A DNA stretch of 34,063 nt. Source: Gammaproteobacteria bacterium. Lineage in GTDB: Bacteria; Pseudomonadota; Gammaproteobacteria; DSM-19610. Positions 17,671 to 28,511 of the stretch are shown here, in pieces; within the stretch, counting starts at the first letter, position 1; the number at the start of each line of letters is the position of its first letter. The DNA lies in the NCBI GenBank assembly GCA_011321775.1, contig DROT01000226.1, forward strand, positions 1 to 34,063, read 5' to 3'. The notes under the pieces were generated by a model. The model worked only from the letters and a program-made list of their open reading frames with translations. It had not been told where the DNA came from and searched no databases. Both the position numbers and the translations under genes were made by a program.

Positions 17671-18828
17671 ATGAGCGAAGAAAAACAGCTGGCCGCGCCC
17701 GAACCCTCTTCCCCGCCCCCGGGTGAGGTCTCGCCCACGCCGCCGCCGGCCGGCGCTCGCGGTACGGTCGCACTGGTCCTGGCCCTGCTGGCGCTCGGTA
17801 TCTCCATCGGTCTCGCGGTCGCGGCCTATTTTTCCTGGCACCAGATCCAGCAGCTGCACGGAAGTCGCGCGGCGCTCGACAGCCGGCTGGAGAGCCGATT
17901 GCAGCCGCTGCGGGATGCTCTCCGGGATCTGAACCAGTCCCTGCAGGCGCTCGATCACTCGATGCAGACGCGCAGCAGCAAGGTCGATCACAGTCTGGAA
18001 CAGTTGCAGCAACGCTGGAACACCCTGCAGCAGCGTGTGGAGGTGCTGGGGACGCTGATGGGACGCAGCGAGCACGACTGGAACCTGGCGGAGGTCGAAT
18101 ACCTGCTGCGTATTGCCAGTCAGCGGCTGCAGCTGCAGCGCGATACGGTGACCGCCATCGCCGCCCTGAAGAGCGCCGACCAGCGTCTGCGGGAACTCGC
18201 CGATCCCCAATACCTCGGGGTGCGCGAACAGATTGCCCGCGATATCGAGGCCGTGGAATCGGTGCCGGCCGTCGACGTGGAGGGAATCTCGGCACGTTTG
18301 AAAGCGGCACTTGCACAGATCGACCGGCTTCCGGTGGCGGGCGCACACTACCGGCCGCCCGCTAGCGGCGGCAGCGCGGAGCGGTCGCCGCAAAAGACCG
18401 CCAGGAGTCTCGAGGAGCTGCCGGCGGTGGTCTGGGACGCCGTGCGCGAACTGGTGACGGTGCGCGAGCTCGAGCGCCCGGTCGCGCCCATGCTGCCTCC
18501 GGAGCGCGAGTACTTCCTGCGCCAGAACCTGCGCCTGCAGCTGGAAGCCGCGCGCCTGGCGTTGCTGCGCGGGGATCCGCTGCAGTACCGCGACAGCCTG
18601 TCCACCGCCCGCAGCTGGCTGGAAGGCTGGTTCGACACCGAGGACGCCGGTGTCAGGGAGCTCTCGAAACAGCTGCAGCAGCTCGAAGCCATCGACATCC
18701 GCCCCGCCCTGCCGGATATCTCGGCCTCCCTGCGGCTGTTGCGCCGGCAGATGAAGCTTACGGCGCGCCGGGAAGCGCTGCCGCAGGCAGCCGGCGGAGA
18801 GGAAACCCCTGCGGAGCCGGCGCAGTGA
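17671..18828 (+). CDS. hemX: HemX, membrane-anchored tetrapyrrole-pathway protein
   Basis: A 385-residue protein of the HemX family, often labelled as a uroporphyrinogen-III C-methyltransferase although no SAM-binding site is expected or visible. The N-terminus is a proline-rich cytoplasmic segment, then one TM helix (about 32-54), then a mostly helical, glutamine-rich periplasmic domain with a coiled-coil region about 55-125. The start is ATG 17671, giving MSEEKQ; the frame opens slightly earlier but those residues are not typical. The stop overlaps the hemY GTG start. It sits in its usual place between hemD and hemY, and its biochemical role is not established. Confidence 0.92.
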   Translation: MSEEKQLAAPEPSSPPPGEVSPTPPPAGARGTVALVLALLALGISIGLAVAAYFSWHQIQQLHGSRAALDSRLESRLQPLRDALRDLNQSLQALDHSMQTRSSKVDHSLEQLQQRWNTLQQRVEVLGTLMGRSEHDWNLAEVEYLLRIASQRLQLQRDTVTAIAALKSADQRLRELADPQYLGVREQIARDIEAVESVPAVDVEGISARLKAALAQIDRLPVAGAHYRPPASGGSAERSPQKTARSLEELPAVVWDAVRELVTVRELERPVAPMLPPEREYFLRQNLRLQLEAARLALLRGDPLQYRDSLSTARSWLEGWFDTEDAGVRELSKQLQQLEAIDIRPALPDISASLRLLRRQMKLTARREALPQAAGGEETPAEPAQ

Positions 18829-20093
18829 AATGGTTGCTGGTTGCGCTGGCAGTCCTGCTGGCGTCCGTCGCCGTGGCGCTGGTGGCGCTGCCGGACCCCG
18901 GCTACGTGCTGATCGGTTACGGCAACTACAGCATCGAGACCACCCTGATCGTGTTCGTGGTGCTGCTGGTGCTGGTCTACTTCGGCCTGCGGCTGCTCGC
19001 CGGCCTCTGGCAGGTGCCCCGCAAGGTGCATCACTGGGAGCAGCGTCGCCGGGCGCGCCGGCTGCAGCGCCTGTTCGACGAGTCGGTCATCGAACTCCTG
19101 GAGGGACGTCCGCAACGCGCCGAGCGGCGCCTGGCACGACTGCTGAAATCCGGCCAGGCGCCCCTGCAGGCCTACCTGTCGGCAGCGAAGCTGGCCAGCC
19201 AGGCGGGCGCCGACGATCGTCGCGACCGCTATCTGGAGCTGGCGACCCGGCGCTTTCCCACGGCGACCGTTGCCGTGGAGATGACGCGTGCCGAGCTGCA
19301 GCTGGCACGCTCGCAACTGGACCAGGCGCAGACCACGCTCGAGCAGCTGCAGAAGCAGGCACCGCACAGCGCCCGCACGCTGCAGCTGCGCATGCAGCTC
19401 TATCTGAAGCAGCAGGACTGGGAACAGCTGCGCGCCCTGCTGCCGGATCTGCTGCACGCGGGGGTGCTGGAGTCCGAACGCTGGCAGCAGCTGGCGGCGC
19501 AGGTGTACCGGGAACAGGTGCGCGCCCTGGGAGATGCCGGCGACGAGGCCGGCCTCAAGGGCGCGTGGAAGCAACTGCCGCCGCCGGTACGCCAGGACGA
19601 GGGTCTGCTGGCGGTGTATGTCGAACAGTTGCTGCACCTGGGCGAGCAGCGCCAGGCCGAACGCCTGTTGCAGCAGCGCATCGCGGACCACTGGAGTCCG
19701 CGCCTGGTGTATCTCTATGGTGAACTGGACGGCGCCGACGCGGCACATCAGCTGGAGACGGCCGAGCGCTGGCTGGAGCAGCATCCCGACGACGCGGTGC
19801 TGCTGCTGACGCTGGGCAAGATCAGTCTGCGCAACCAGCTGTGGGGCAAGGCGCGCGGTTACCTCGAAGCGAGCATCTCCAGGCAGCCTACGCCGGAGGC
19901 CTGCCGCCTGCTGGGTTCGTTGCTCGAACGCCTGGAGGAGCCGGAAAAGGCCGCCGAATGCTATCGCAAGGGGCTGGAACTCACCGGTCCGACCCTTACC
20001 GATGCCATGCTGCCGGCACCCGCGGAAGAGCGCGCTGCAGGCGACGAGTCCGACGCGAAAACAGAAGACAGTCGCAGCGCGGATTCCGCCTGA
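18825..20093 (+). CDS. hemY: HemY, membrane TPR protein of the heme operon
   Basis: A 422-residue protein with the HemY_N region: two TM helices (about 1-22 and 40-60) around a GYGNYSIET turn, then a cytoplasmic domain of helical TPR-like repeats. This is the proteobacterial HemY, not the protoporphyrinogen oxidase of the same name. It is thought to assist late heme steps at the membrane, but no activity is established. The start is GTG 18825, overlapping the hemX TGA. The C-terminal 25 residues are acidic and serine-rich and probably disordered. It is convergent with the iron-sulfur reductase gene, with only 6 bases between the stops. Confidence 0.93.
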   Translation: MKWLLVALAVLLASVAVALVALPDPGYVLIGYGNYSIETTLIVFVVLLVLVYFGLRLLAGLWQVPRKVHHWEQRRRARRLQRLFDESVIELLEGRPQRAERRLARLLKSGQAPLQAYLSAAKLASQAGADDRRDRYLELATRRFPTATVAVEMTRAELQLARSQLDQAQTTLEQLQKQAPHSARTLQLRMQLYLKQQDWEQLRALLPDLLHAGVLESERWQQLAAQVYREQVRALGDAGDEAGLKGAWKQLPPPVRQDEGLLAVYVEQLLHLGEQRQAERLLQQRIADHWSPRLVYLYGELDGADAAHQLETAERWLEQHPDDAVLLLTLGKISLRNQLWGKARGYLEASISRQPTPEACRLLGSLLERLEEPEKAAECYRKGLELTGPTLTDAMLPAPAEERAAGDESDAKTEDSRSADSA

Positions 20094-20099
20094 GCCCGG

Positions 20100-21131
20100 T
20101 CAGGCGCCGGTATGGCCCATCTTCTCCAGCACGTCGCTGGCGAATTCGAAGGCGTCCGAGTACATGTGTTCCAGCTGTGCGCCGTGATCGGCAAAGCGCG
20201 GCGTCGCCGATTCGATCATCGCCGGCGGACCGCTCATGTAGATGTCGAAGCCGGCGAGATCCGGGTATTCCGCCAGCAGGGCCTCGTCGACCGGCCCGCT
20301 GGCGCCCTGCCAGTCCGGGCCGGGCTCCGACAGCACCGGCGTATAGCGGAAGTTGGCATGCTCCTGCTGCCAGCGACGCGGGAGTTCGTCCAGGTACAGG
20401 TCGGGCTCGCTGCGCGCGCCCCAGAACAGGTGCAGCGGGTTTTCCAGGCCGATGTGAAAGGCGTGTTCCAGCATGCCCTTGAGCGGTGCGAAGCCGGTGC
20501 CGCCGGCCATCATCAGGATCGGCCTGGCGGAGCGCTCGCGCAGGTAAAAGGAGCCCAGCGGGCCCTCGATGCGCAGTAGCGCCCGGTCCTGCATCTCCTC
20601 GAACACGTGGCCGGTGAAACTGCCGCCGGGGACGTGGCGGATGTGCAGTTCCAGGAAGTCGTCCCGATGGGGCGCGTTGGCGATGGAGAAGGCGCGCCGG
20701 CGACCGTCCTTGAGGATGAACTCGATGTACTGTCCGGCCAGGAACTGCAGGCGTTCCGCCTCCGGCAGCCGCAGTTGCACCAGCATGACGTCCTCCGACA
20801 AGCGTTCCATGTGCTCGGCGCGGCAGGGCAGGGTCTTTACGACGATGTCCTGCTCCAGCTCGACTTCCCGTACCCGCAGCAGCACATCGCTGTCGGCCAG
20901 CGCCTGGCAGACGATCACCTGATCTTCCGCCTGGCCCTCGAGGGCCGGCGGTGGCCCGTCGGGGTAATGGACACGACCGGAAAGCAGGGTGGCCATGCAG
21001 CTGCCGCAGCTGCCGTTGCGGCAGCCATAGGGCAGGCCGATGCCGTGCGCGAGGGCGGCCTCGAGGAGGGTCTCGCCGCGTTCCACCGGAAAACGGTGTC
21101 CGCTCGATTCGATCGTTATGTCAAAGCTCAT
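20100..21131 (-). CDS. 2Fe-2S ferredoxin-flavin oxidoreductase (CDP-6-deoxy-glucoseen reductase-like)
   Basis: A 343-residue electron-transfer protein in one chain. Residues 1-90 form a plant-type ferredoxin with cluster ligands Cys37, Cys42, Cys45 and Cys75. A ferredoxin-NADP reductase-like FAD domain follows (about 95-200) with RRAFSIAN near 145-152, then a NAD(P)H domain with MAGGTGFAPLKG and SGPPAMI. Such proteins pass electrons from NAD(P)H through flavin to the cluster or to free flavin. Homologues are annotated as CDP-6-deoxy-delta-3,4-glucoseen reductase, but no sugar pathway is near. Its closeness to ubiD suggests a link to ubiquinone synthesis, possibly by supplying reduced flavin; that is inference. 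The ATG at 21131 matches the ferredoxin start. Confidence 0.88.
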   Translation of the reverse strand: MSFDITIESSGHRFPVERGETLLEAALAHGIGLPYGCRNGSCGSCMATLLSGRVHYPDGPPPALEGQAEDQVIVCQALADSDVLLRVREVELEQDIVVKTLPCRAEHMERLSEDVMLVQLRLPEAERLQFLAGQYIEFILKDGRRRAFSIANAPHRDDFLELHIRHVPGGSFTGHVFEEMQDRALLRIEGPLGSFYLRERSARPILMMAGGTGFAPLKGMLEHAFHIGLENPLHLFWGARSEPDLYLDELPRRWQQEHANFRYTPVLSEPGPDWQGASGPVDEALLAEYPDLAGFDIYMSGPPAMIESATPRFADHGAQLEHMYSDAFEFASDVLEKMGHTGA

Positions 21132-21175
21132 AGGGCGTTCCACTGGCGCCGGTAGCCGGCAGGCGAAGAGCGGGC

Positions 21176-21204
21176 ATTCTCGTTGATTTTGCGCCGCGGG
21201 TAAA
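21176..21204 (-). promoter_or_regulatory. Candidate promoter of the iron-sulfur reductase
   Basis: On the minus strand TTTACC (21204-21199) and GAGAAT (21181-21176) are 17 bases apart, each matching 4 of 6 sigma-70 consensus positions. Transcription would begin near 21169, about 38 bases before the start codon. Confidence 0.4.
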
Positions 21205-21309
21205 CGCAGGATCCGTGTGCCCATCCGCGGCCGGGGCTGCGCCCGCACGGGCTTCATGGAGCGTCTGGATGGCAGTCTTTATCCCTGTTTTTAATGGGTT
21301 TATGGTGGT

Positions 21310-21336
21310 TAAAGACGATGTCCGGCAAGCCGTTAA
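21310..21336 (+). promoter_or_regulatory. Sigma-28 (FliA) type promoter of the CZB chemoreceptor
   Basis: TAAAGACG (21310-21317) is followed after exactly 11 bases by GCCGTTAA (21329-21336). The flagellar sigma-28 consensus is TAAAGTTT, 11 bases, GCCGATAA, so 5 of 8 and 7 of 8 positions match with perfect spacing. The start of transcription would fall near 21343, about 33 bases before the ATG at 21377. The downstream gene is a chemoreceptor, the kind of gene this sigma factor controls. Confidence 0.75.
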
Positions 21337-21376
21337 CGGGGCCATAAGGAGAATGCGAACGCAGCAGGAGAACGGC

Positions 21377-22513
21377 ATGGCAGGATGGTTTGGAAATTCA
21401 GGGGCGAAACTCGAGGCGGCACTGGCCGAGGTCAGTGCGCTGAAGCGTGAACTGGCGGAGCGGGAGGCGGCTCTTGCCGACGCCGAGCAGCGACTTCGCG
21501 AGGCACACGACGAGCAGAAACGGGTGGCGGCAGAACTGCAGCTGGCACAGGGCCTGTATCGCAATTTCCACCATTTCGGCACCAGCATGGCGGAGCTGCA
21601 GGGTACGCTCGGCAGCTTGGCGTCGAACCTGGCGGCGGAGAAACGGGTTGCCATCGAGGCGGCACGGGTCTCGGTGGACGCCCGTCAGGGTACCGAAACC
21701 ATGGTGGCCAATCTGGGCAAGGTGACGGCCACCGTGAATGACGTCGTCGCCAGTGTCGAAGGCCTGAACGAACGCGCCGACGCCATCGGCCACATCGTCA
21801 GCATGATCAGCGAGATTTCCGCCCAGACCAACCTGCTGGCGCTGAATGCCGCCATCGAGGCCGCGCGTGCCGGCGAACACGGGCGTGGCTTTGCCGTGGT
21901 CGCCGACGAGGTGCGCAACCTCTCGAAGCGTACCAACGAGGCGACCGAAGAGATCGCCTCACAGGTCGCCAAGATCCAGGAAGAGACCGGGCACACCCAG
22001 GAGAAGATGCAGACCATGGCGGAACAGTCGAACCATCTGGGCAGTATCGGCTCGACCGCCAGCAGTGGCATGGGGTCGATCCTCGAGCTGTCGCGCCAGA
22101 TGGAAGGCGTCATCTCGGCCAGTGCCTTGCGCAGTTTCGTGGAACTCGCCAAGACCGACCACCTGGTATACAAGTTCAACATCTACCAGGTCATGATGGG
22201 CGTCTCCAACAAGAAAGTGGAGGATTTCGCCGACCATACCGGCTGCCGCCTCGGCAAGTGGTACTACGAGGGCGAGGGCCACAGTTGCTTCAGCCAGCTG
22301 CCGGGATACCGGGAACTGGAAGAACCGCACCGCGCGGTCCATCGTCATGCGCTGGAGGCCCTGGTACAGCATGCCGACGGCAACATCGACCAGGCACTGA
22401 TCGAACTGTCGGAGATGGAACGGGCCAGCCTGGAGGTGCTCGCCTGCCTCGAGAACATGGCCGCGACCGCCGAGGGCGACAGCAGCCTGCTGTGTGCGGC
22501 GGAGGACGGTTGA
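21377..22513 (+). CDS. Soluble chemoreceptor with C-terminal CZB zinc domain
   Basis: A 378-residue cytoplasmic chemoreceptor without membrane segments. Residues about 10-60 form a coiled coil. The methyl-accepting signalling domain covers about 95-250, with the conserved hairpin tip around [20 protein letters not shown] and [13 protein letters not shown]. Residues about 251-365 form a chemoreceptor zinc-binding (CZB) domain with likely ligands His262, Cys290 in GCRLGKWYY, His318 and His322. Homologues such as TlpD respond to zinc-linked or oxidant signals. ATG 21377 has AGGAG six bases upstream; an ATG at 21353 is also in frame, but its AAGGAG is too close. A sigma-28-type promoter lies just upstream. 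The gene separates two minus-strand genes, the reductase and ubiD. Confidence 0.93.
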   Translation: MAGWFGNSGAKLEAALAEVSALKRELAEREAALADAEQRLREAHDEQKRVAAELQLAQGLYRNFHHFGTSMAELQGTLGSLASNLAAEKRVAIEAARVSVDARQGTETMVANLGKVTATVNDVVASVEGLNERADAIGHIVSMISEISAQTNLLALNAAIEAARAGEHGRGFAVVADEVRNLSKRTNEATEEIASQVAKIQEETGHTQEKMQTMAEQSNHLGSIGSTASSGMGSILELSRQMEGVISASALRSFVELAKTDHLVYKFNIYQVMMGVSNKKVEDFADHTGCRLGKWYYEGEGHSCFSQLPGYRELEEPHRAVHRHALEALVQHADGNIDQALIELSEMERASLEVLACLENMAATAEGDSSLLCAAEDG

Positions 22514-22519
22514 GGCTCG

Positions 22520-24001
22520 TCAGTCGCGGTCGTTGGCGAGGATGTCCAGCTGTTCCCAGATCTCGTCGATCCGCGCCGTGACCGCCGCATCGCGGCTGAT
22601 GGGCTGTCCCCAGTTGCGTTCGGTCTCCCCCTTCCACTTGCTGGTGGCGTCGAAACCCACCTTGCTGCCCAGTCCCGATACCGGTGAGGCGAAGTCCAGG
22701 TAGTCGATCGGCGTGTTTTCCACCAGGGTGATGTCGCGCGCCGGGTCCATGCGCGTGGTCATGGCCCAGACGACGTCCTTCCAGTCACGCACGTCGATGT
22801 CGTCGTCGGTGACCACCACGAACTTGGTGTACATGAACTGGCGCAGGAAGCTCCACACCCCGAACATCACGCGCTTGGCGTGGCCCGGATACTGCTTCTT
22901 CATGCTCACGCAGGCCATGCGGTAGGAGCAGCCCTCCGGTGGCAGGTAGAAGTCGGTGATTTCCGGAAACTGCTTCTGCAGGATGGGCACGAACACCTCG
23001 TTGAGCGCCACGCCGAGGATGGCCGGCTCGTCCGGCGGCCGGCCGGTGTAGGTGCTGTGGTAGATCGGCTGGTCGCGGTGGGTGATGCAGTCGATGGTGA
23101 ACACCGGAAAGCGTTCCTGCTCGTTGTAGTAGCCGGTGTGGTCGCCGAACGGCCCTTCCAGCGCCTCGTCGCCGGGGTGGATGAAGCCCTCGAGCACGAT
23201 CTCGGCGCTGGCCGGCACCTGCAGGTCGAGGGTGCGGCACTTCACCAGTTCGGTCCTGGAACCCCGCAGCAGGCCGGCGAAGGCGTATTCCGACAGGCTG
23301 TCCGGCACCGGCGTCACCGCCGCCAGCATGGTCGCCGGGTCCGCACCCAGCGCCACCGCCACCGGGAAGGGTTCCCCCGGCCGCTGCTGCTGCCAGTCGC
23401 GGTAGTCGAGGGCGCCGCCACGGTGCGCCAGCCAGCGCATGATGACGCGGTTGCGCGACAGCACCTGCTGGCGATAGATGCCGAGATTCTGTCGTTCCTT
23501 GTGCGGCCCGCGGGTGATCACCAGCGCCCAGGTGATCAACGGGCCGGCGTCTCCCGGCCAGCAGGTCTGTATTGGCAGCCGCCCCAGGTCGACCTCCTCT
23601 CCCTGGAACACGTTCTGCTGGCAGGCGCCCTTCCTGGCCACGCGCGGCGCCATGTCCAGCACCTTGCGGAACACCGGCAGCTTGTCCCAGGCGTCCTTCA
23701 TGCCGCGCGGTGGCTCGGGCTCCTTGAGGAAGGCCAGCAGCCTGCCGATCTCGCGCAGGGATTCCACGCTGTCGGCGCCCATGCCGGCGGCCACGCGCCG
23801 GGTGGTGCCGAACAGGTTGGCCAGCAGCGGGATCTCGAAGCCGGTCGGCTGCTCGAACAGCAGTGCCGGGCCGCCGGCGCGCAGGGTGCGGTCGCAGACC
23901 TCGGTGATCTCGAGCCTGGGGTCGACCGGGAGGGCGATTCTCCTGAGTTCGCCGGAGGTCTCCAGCTGGCCGATGAAATCACGCAGGTCGCGGTAGGACA
24001 T
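22520..24001 (-). CDS. ubiD: 3-octaprenyl-4-hydroxybenzoate carboxy-lyase
   Basis: This enzyme decarboxylates polyprenyl-4-hydroxybenzoate in ubiquinone synthesis and needs prenylated FMN made by UbiX. The product is 493 residues, close to E. coli UbiD. Conserved segments include [10 protein letters not shown] at the start, [10 protein letters not shown], the [11 protein letters not shown] motif, [12 protein letters not shown] and [12 protein letters not shown]. The open frame runs further upstream, but the ATG at 24001 matches the family start, and a -10-like TACAAT lies just before it on the minus strand. The end faces the chemoreceptor with only 6 bases between. A 248-base GC-rich region separates it from the divergent glutathione reductase. 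Confidence 0.97.
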   Translation of the reverse strand: MSYRDLRDFIGQLETSGELRRIALPVDPRLEITEVCDRTLRAGGPALLFEQPTGFEIPLLANLFGTTRRVAAGMGADSVESLREIGRLLAFLKEPEPPRGMKDAWDKLPVFRKVLDMAPRVARKGACQQNVFQGEEVDLGRLPIQTCWPGDAGPLITWALVITRGPHKERQNLGIYRQQVLSRNRVIMRWLAHRGGALDYRDWQQQRPGEPFPVAVALGADPATMLAAVTPVPDSLSEYAFAGLLRGSRTELVKCRTLDLQVPASAEIVLEGFIHPGDEALEGPFGDHTGYYNEQERFPVFTIDCITHRDQPIYHSTYTGRPPDEPAILGVALNEVFVPILQKQFPEITDFYLPPEGCSYRMACVSMKKQYPGHAKRVMFGVWSFLRQFMYTKFVVVTDDDIDVRDWKDVVWAMTTRMDPARDITLVENTPIDYLDFASPVSGLGSKVGFDATSKWKGETERNWGQPISRDAAVTARIDEIWEQLDILANDRD

Positions 24002-24249
24002 GGGGTGCGATTGTACCGGATGGCGGGGGCGCGTGCTGCGGCTGGTGGCTTCGAACCGCGCCCCGGGCCGGTGACCCCCGCCGGCCTTCGGCGCAGGCAT
24101 GTACAAGGCGGCCGTCGCGGGCCTCCGGCCCGGGGCGCTCGCCATGGGGGTTCCCCCCGTCCGTGCCTTGCGTGGTTGTTGCTCCCGCGCGTGCCGCTGG
24201 CGCTGCTTTTGAGTAGACTCTGCGCTTTCGTCAGCAAGGGGATGTACCC

Positions 24250-25599
24250 ATGGCACGGCAGTATGACCTGATAGCGATCGGTGCCGGCAGCGGCGGCCTG
24301 TCGGTGGCCGAACGGGCAGCGCGCTATGGCGCCCGTTGTGCGGTGGTGGAGAAGGGGCCGCTGGGCGGCACCTGCGTCAACGTCGGTTGCGTACCCAAGA
24401 AGGTCATGTGGTTCGCTGCCAGTATCGCCCACACCCTCGAGGATGCGCCGGCCTACGGCTTCAGCCTCGCCGGGCAGCAGTTCGACTGGGCCCGGCTCAA
24501 GGCGGCGCGTGACGCCTACGTGCACGGCATCAACGACTGGTACCACACCTATCTGGCGGATTCCGACATCGCCGAGATCGTCGGTGAGGCGCGTTTCGTC
24601 GACCCGCATACGATCGAGGTGGCCGGCCAGCGTTACAGCGCCGACCACATCGTCATCGCTCCCGGCGGTGCCCCGCTGGTGCCGGATACGCCGGGGGCGG
24701 AGCTCGGTATTACGTCGGATGGCTTCTTCGAGCTGGAGCAGCTGCCGCGGCGCGTGGCCGTGGTCGGTTCCGGTTATATCGCCGTGGAACTGGCCGGCAT
24801 GCTCAACGCCCTGGGCTCCGACGTCACCATGCTGCTGCGCCGCGAGCACCTGCTGCGGCGTTTCGACGCCATGCTGCGCGAGAATCTCACCGAGGAGATG
24901 TTCGGCGACGGTATCGACATCCTGGCGCGCACCCAGGTCCGGCAGCTGTCGCGCGAGGACGACGGTACGCTTTCACTCGACTGCGAGAACGGCCAGCGTC
25001 TGGAGGGTTTCGACCAGCTGATCTGGGCCATCGGCCGCTACCCGCTGACCGCGGCGCTGAACCTCGAAGCCGCCGGCGTCGCCTGCGACGAACAGGGTTA
25101 CATTCCGGTGGACAAGTTCCAGCAGACCGGCGTCGAAGGGATCTACGCCGTCGGTGACGTCACCGGCCGGGCGCAGCTGACGCCGGTCGCCATCGCCGCC
25201 GGTCGTCGCCTGGCGGACCGCCTGTTCGGCGGCACGGCGGAGCGTCACCTGCCCTACGAGAACATTCCCACCGTGGTGTTCAGCCACCCGCCGATCGGTA
25301 CCGTCGGGCTCACCGAGAGCGAGGCGCGCGACCTGCATGGCGAAGCCGTGAAGGTCTACCAGACGCGCTTCACCGCCATGTACAACGCCCTCACCGAGCG
25401 CAAGCAGAAGACCGCCATGAAACTGGTCACCGTGGGGGCCCGGGAGAAGGTCGTCGGCTGCCACGTGATCGGCCCGGGCGCCGACGAGATGCTGCAGGGA
25501 TTCGCCGTGGCGATCCGCATGGGGGCCACCAAGAAGGATCTCGACGATACTGTCGCCATCCATCCCACCAGCGCCGAGGAGCTGGTCACCATGAGGTAG
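24250..25599 (+). CDS. gor: Glutathione-disulfide reductase
   Basis: A 449-residue FAD disulfide reductase that reduces oxidised glutathione with NADPH in the cytoplasm. FAD binding is shown by IGAGSGG at the N-terminus. The redox pair is Cys42 and Cys47 in [14 protein letters not shown] second nucleotide site [11 protein letters not shown] is followed by [13 protein letters not shown], whose arginines fit NADPH preference. The HPTSAEE motif with His438 forms the catalytic end of the partner subunit's site. ATG 24250 has AAGGGG eight bases upstream. The stop lies 4 bases from the convergent aroE stop, without a terminator. A related dihydrolipoamide-type enzyme is less likely given these motifs. 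Confidence 0.95.
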   Translation: MARQYDLIAIGAGSGGLSVAERAARYGARCAVVEKGPLGGTCVNVGCVPKKVMWFAASIAHTLEDAPAYGFSLAGQQFDWARLKAARDAYVHGINDWYHTYLADSDIAEIVGEARFVDPHTIEVAGQRYSADHIVIAPGGAPLVPDTPGAELGITSDGFFELEQLPRRVAVVGSGYIAVELAGMLNALGSDVTMLLRREHLLRRFDAMLRENLTEEMFGDGIDILARTQVRQLSREDDGTLSLDCENGQRLEGFDQLIWAIGRYPLTAALNLEAAGVACDEQGYIPVDKFQQTGVEGIYAVGDVTGRAQLTPVAIAAGRRLADRLFGGTAERHLPYENIPTVVFSHPPIGTVGLTESEARDLHGEAVKVYQTRFTAMYNALTERKQKTAMKLVTVGAREKVVGCHVIGPGADEMLQGFAVAIRMGATKKDLDDTVAIHPTSAEELVTMR

Positions 25600-25603
25600 G
25601 GAA

Positions 25604-28104
<2,501 letters not shown>

Positions 28105-28143
28105 GACCGGCCGCCATGGATTCGCCTGCCGACGGGACAACGG

Positions 28144-28161
28144 TTGCCGGTTTTCCGGCAA
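28144..28161. promoter_or_regulatory. Palindrome I, candidate enhancer-binding site
   Basis: A perfect inverted repeat: TTGCCGG, a TTTT spacer, then CCGGCAA. Its centre lies about 164 bases upstream of the predicted start of the sigma-54 transcript, a normal distance for a bacterial enhancer-binding protein. A second copy follows. It has no T tract after it, which argues against a terminator of the preceding gene. The cognate activator is not known. Confidence 0.6.
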
Positions 28162-28177
28162 TGGCATTGCCCAAAGT

Positions 28178-28191
28178 GCCGGATTTCCGGC
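28178..28191. promoter_or_regulatory. Palindrome II, candidate enhancer-binding site
   Basis: A second inverted repeat of the same type: GCCGG, ATTT, CCGGC. Its centre is 32 bases (about three helical turns) from that of palindrome I, so both would lie on the same face of the DNA. It sits about 132 bases upstream of the predicted transcript start. Tandem phased sites are typical for cooperative binding of sigma-54 activators. Confidence 0.6.
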
Positions 28192-28237
28192 TGGCCCCGT
28201 CTTCGAGGCCCTTCCCGGCGACCGCACCGCGCCGGGG

Positions 28238-28268
28238 AATTTTGAATTAATCAATTAAAAAACAAGAA
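28238..28268. promoter_or_regulatory. AT-rich tract, possible IHF bend site
   Basis: About 30 bases of nearly pure A and T between the palindromes and the sigma-54 promoter, in otherwise GC-rich DNA. It contains AATCAATTAA, a partial match to the IHF consensus WATCAANNNNTTR. A bend here would bring the upstream activator to the promoter, as is common in sigma-54 systems. Confidence 0.4.
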
Positions 28269-28290
28269 GATAGCTGGATTTGGCAAAAGT

Positions 28291-28306
28291 TGGCACTCGT
28301 ATTGCA
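28291..28306 (+). promoter_or_regulatory. Sigma-54 (RpoN) promoter
   Basis: TGGCAC (28291-28296), five bases, then TTGCA (28302-28306). The diagnostic GG (28292-28293) and GC (28304-28305) are separated by exactly ten bases, and the match to the TGGCAC-N5-TTGC consensus is complete. The predicted transcription start is about 28316-28318. It lies outside any convincing gene and points to the structured non-coding sequence downstream. Confidence 0.85.
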
Positions 28307-28492
28307 TTGTACAGGGCAAGGAGAGGGATACGGCAGCAACAGGATGCTAAAGGATACGCCGCGCCGGCCGCTACAAGGGACAAGGTCGGCAACCCCGATC
28401 CAGGGATGGACTCCTTTAGACTGCGCCTTGTGACCCAGGGTGCAATCTAAAGGAAGCACACAGGGCCTTGTGTTACATGACTGACTCCTCCG

Positions 28493-28510
28493 ACGCTGAA
28501 AAGCGTTTTT
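28493..28510 (+). terminator. First terminator hairpin of the small RNA
   Basis: ACGCT and AGCGT pair around a GAAA tetraloop and are followed by four T residues (28507-28510). This is a short intrinsic terminator-like hairpin directly before a stronger one; it may act with it or protect the 3' end. Confidence 0.55.
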
Positions 28511-28511
28511 A

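Noticed and set aside
24002-24249. Gene or RNA in the GC-rich gap between ubiD and gor
   Set aside because: No conserved frame, terminator or structured repeat was found; it probably holds only the two divergent promoters, of which only a TACAAT -10-like box for ubiD is visible.
28144-28191. The two palindromes read as terminators of the preceding gene
   Set aside because: They could form hairpins, but neither is followed by a T tract, and their phased spacing upstream of a sigma-54 promoter fits enhancer sites better.
28247-28459. A 70-residue minus-strand reading frame across the small-RNA locus
   Set aside because: It runs antisense through the sigma-54 promoter and the structured RNA, has no Shine-Dalgarno or recognisable domain, and is rich in Cys, Pro and Ser, as chance frames often are.
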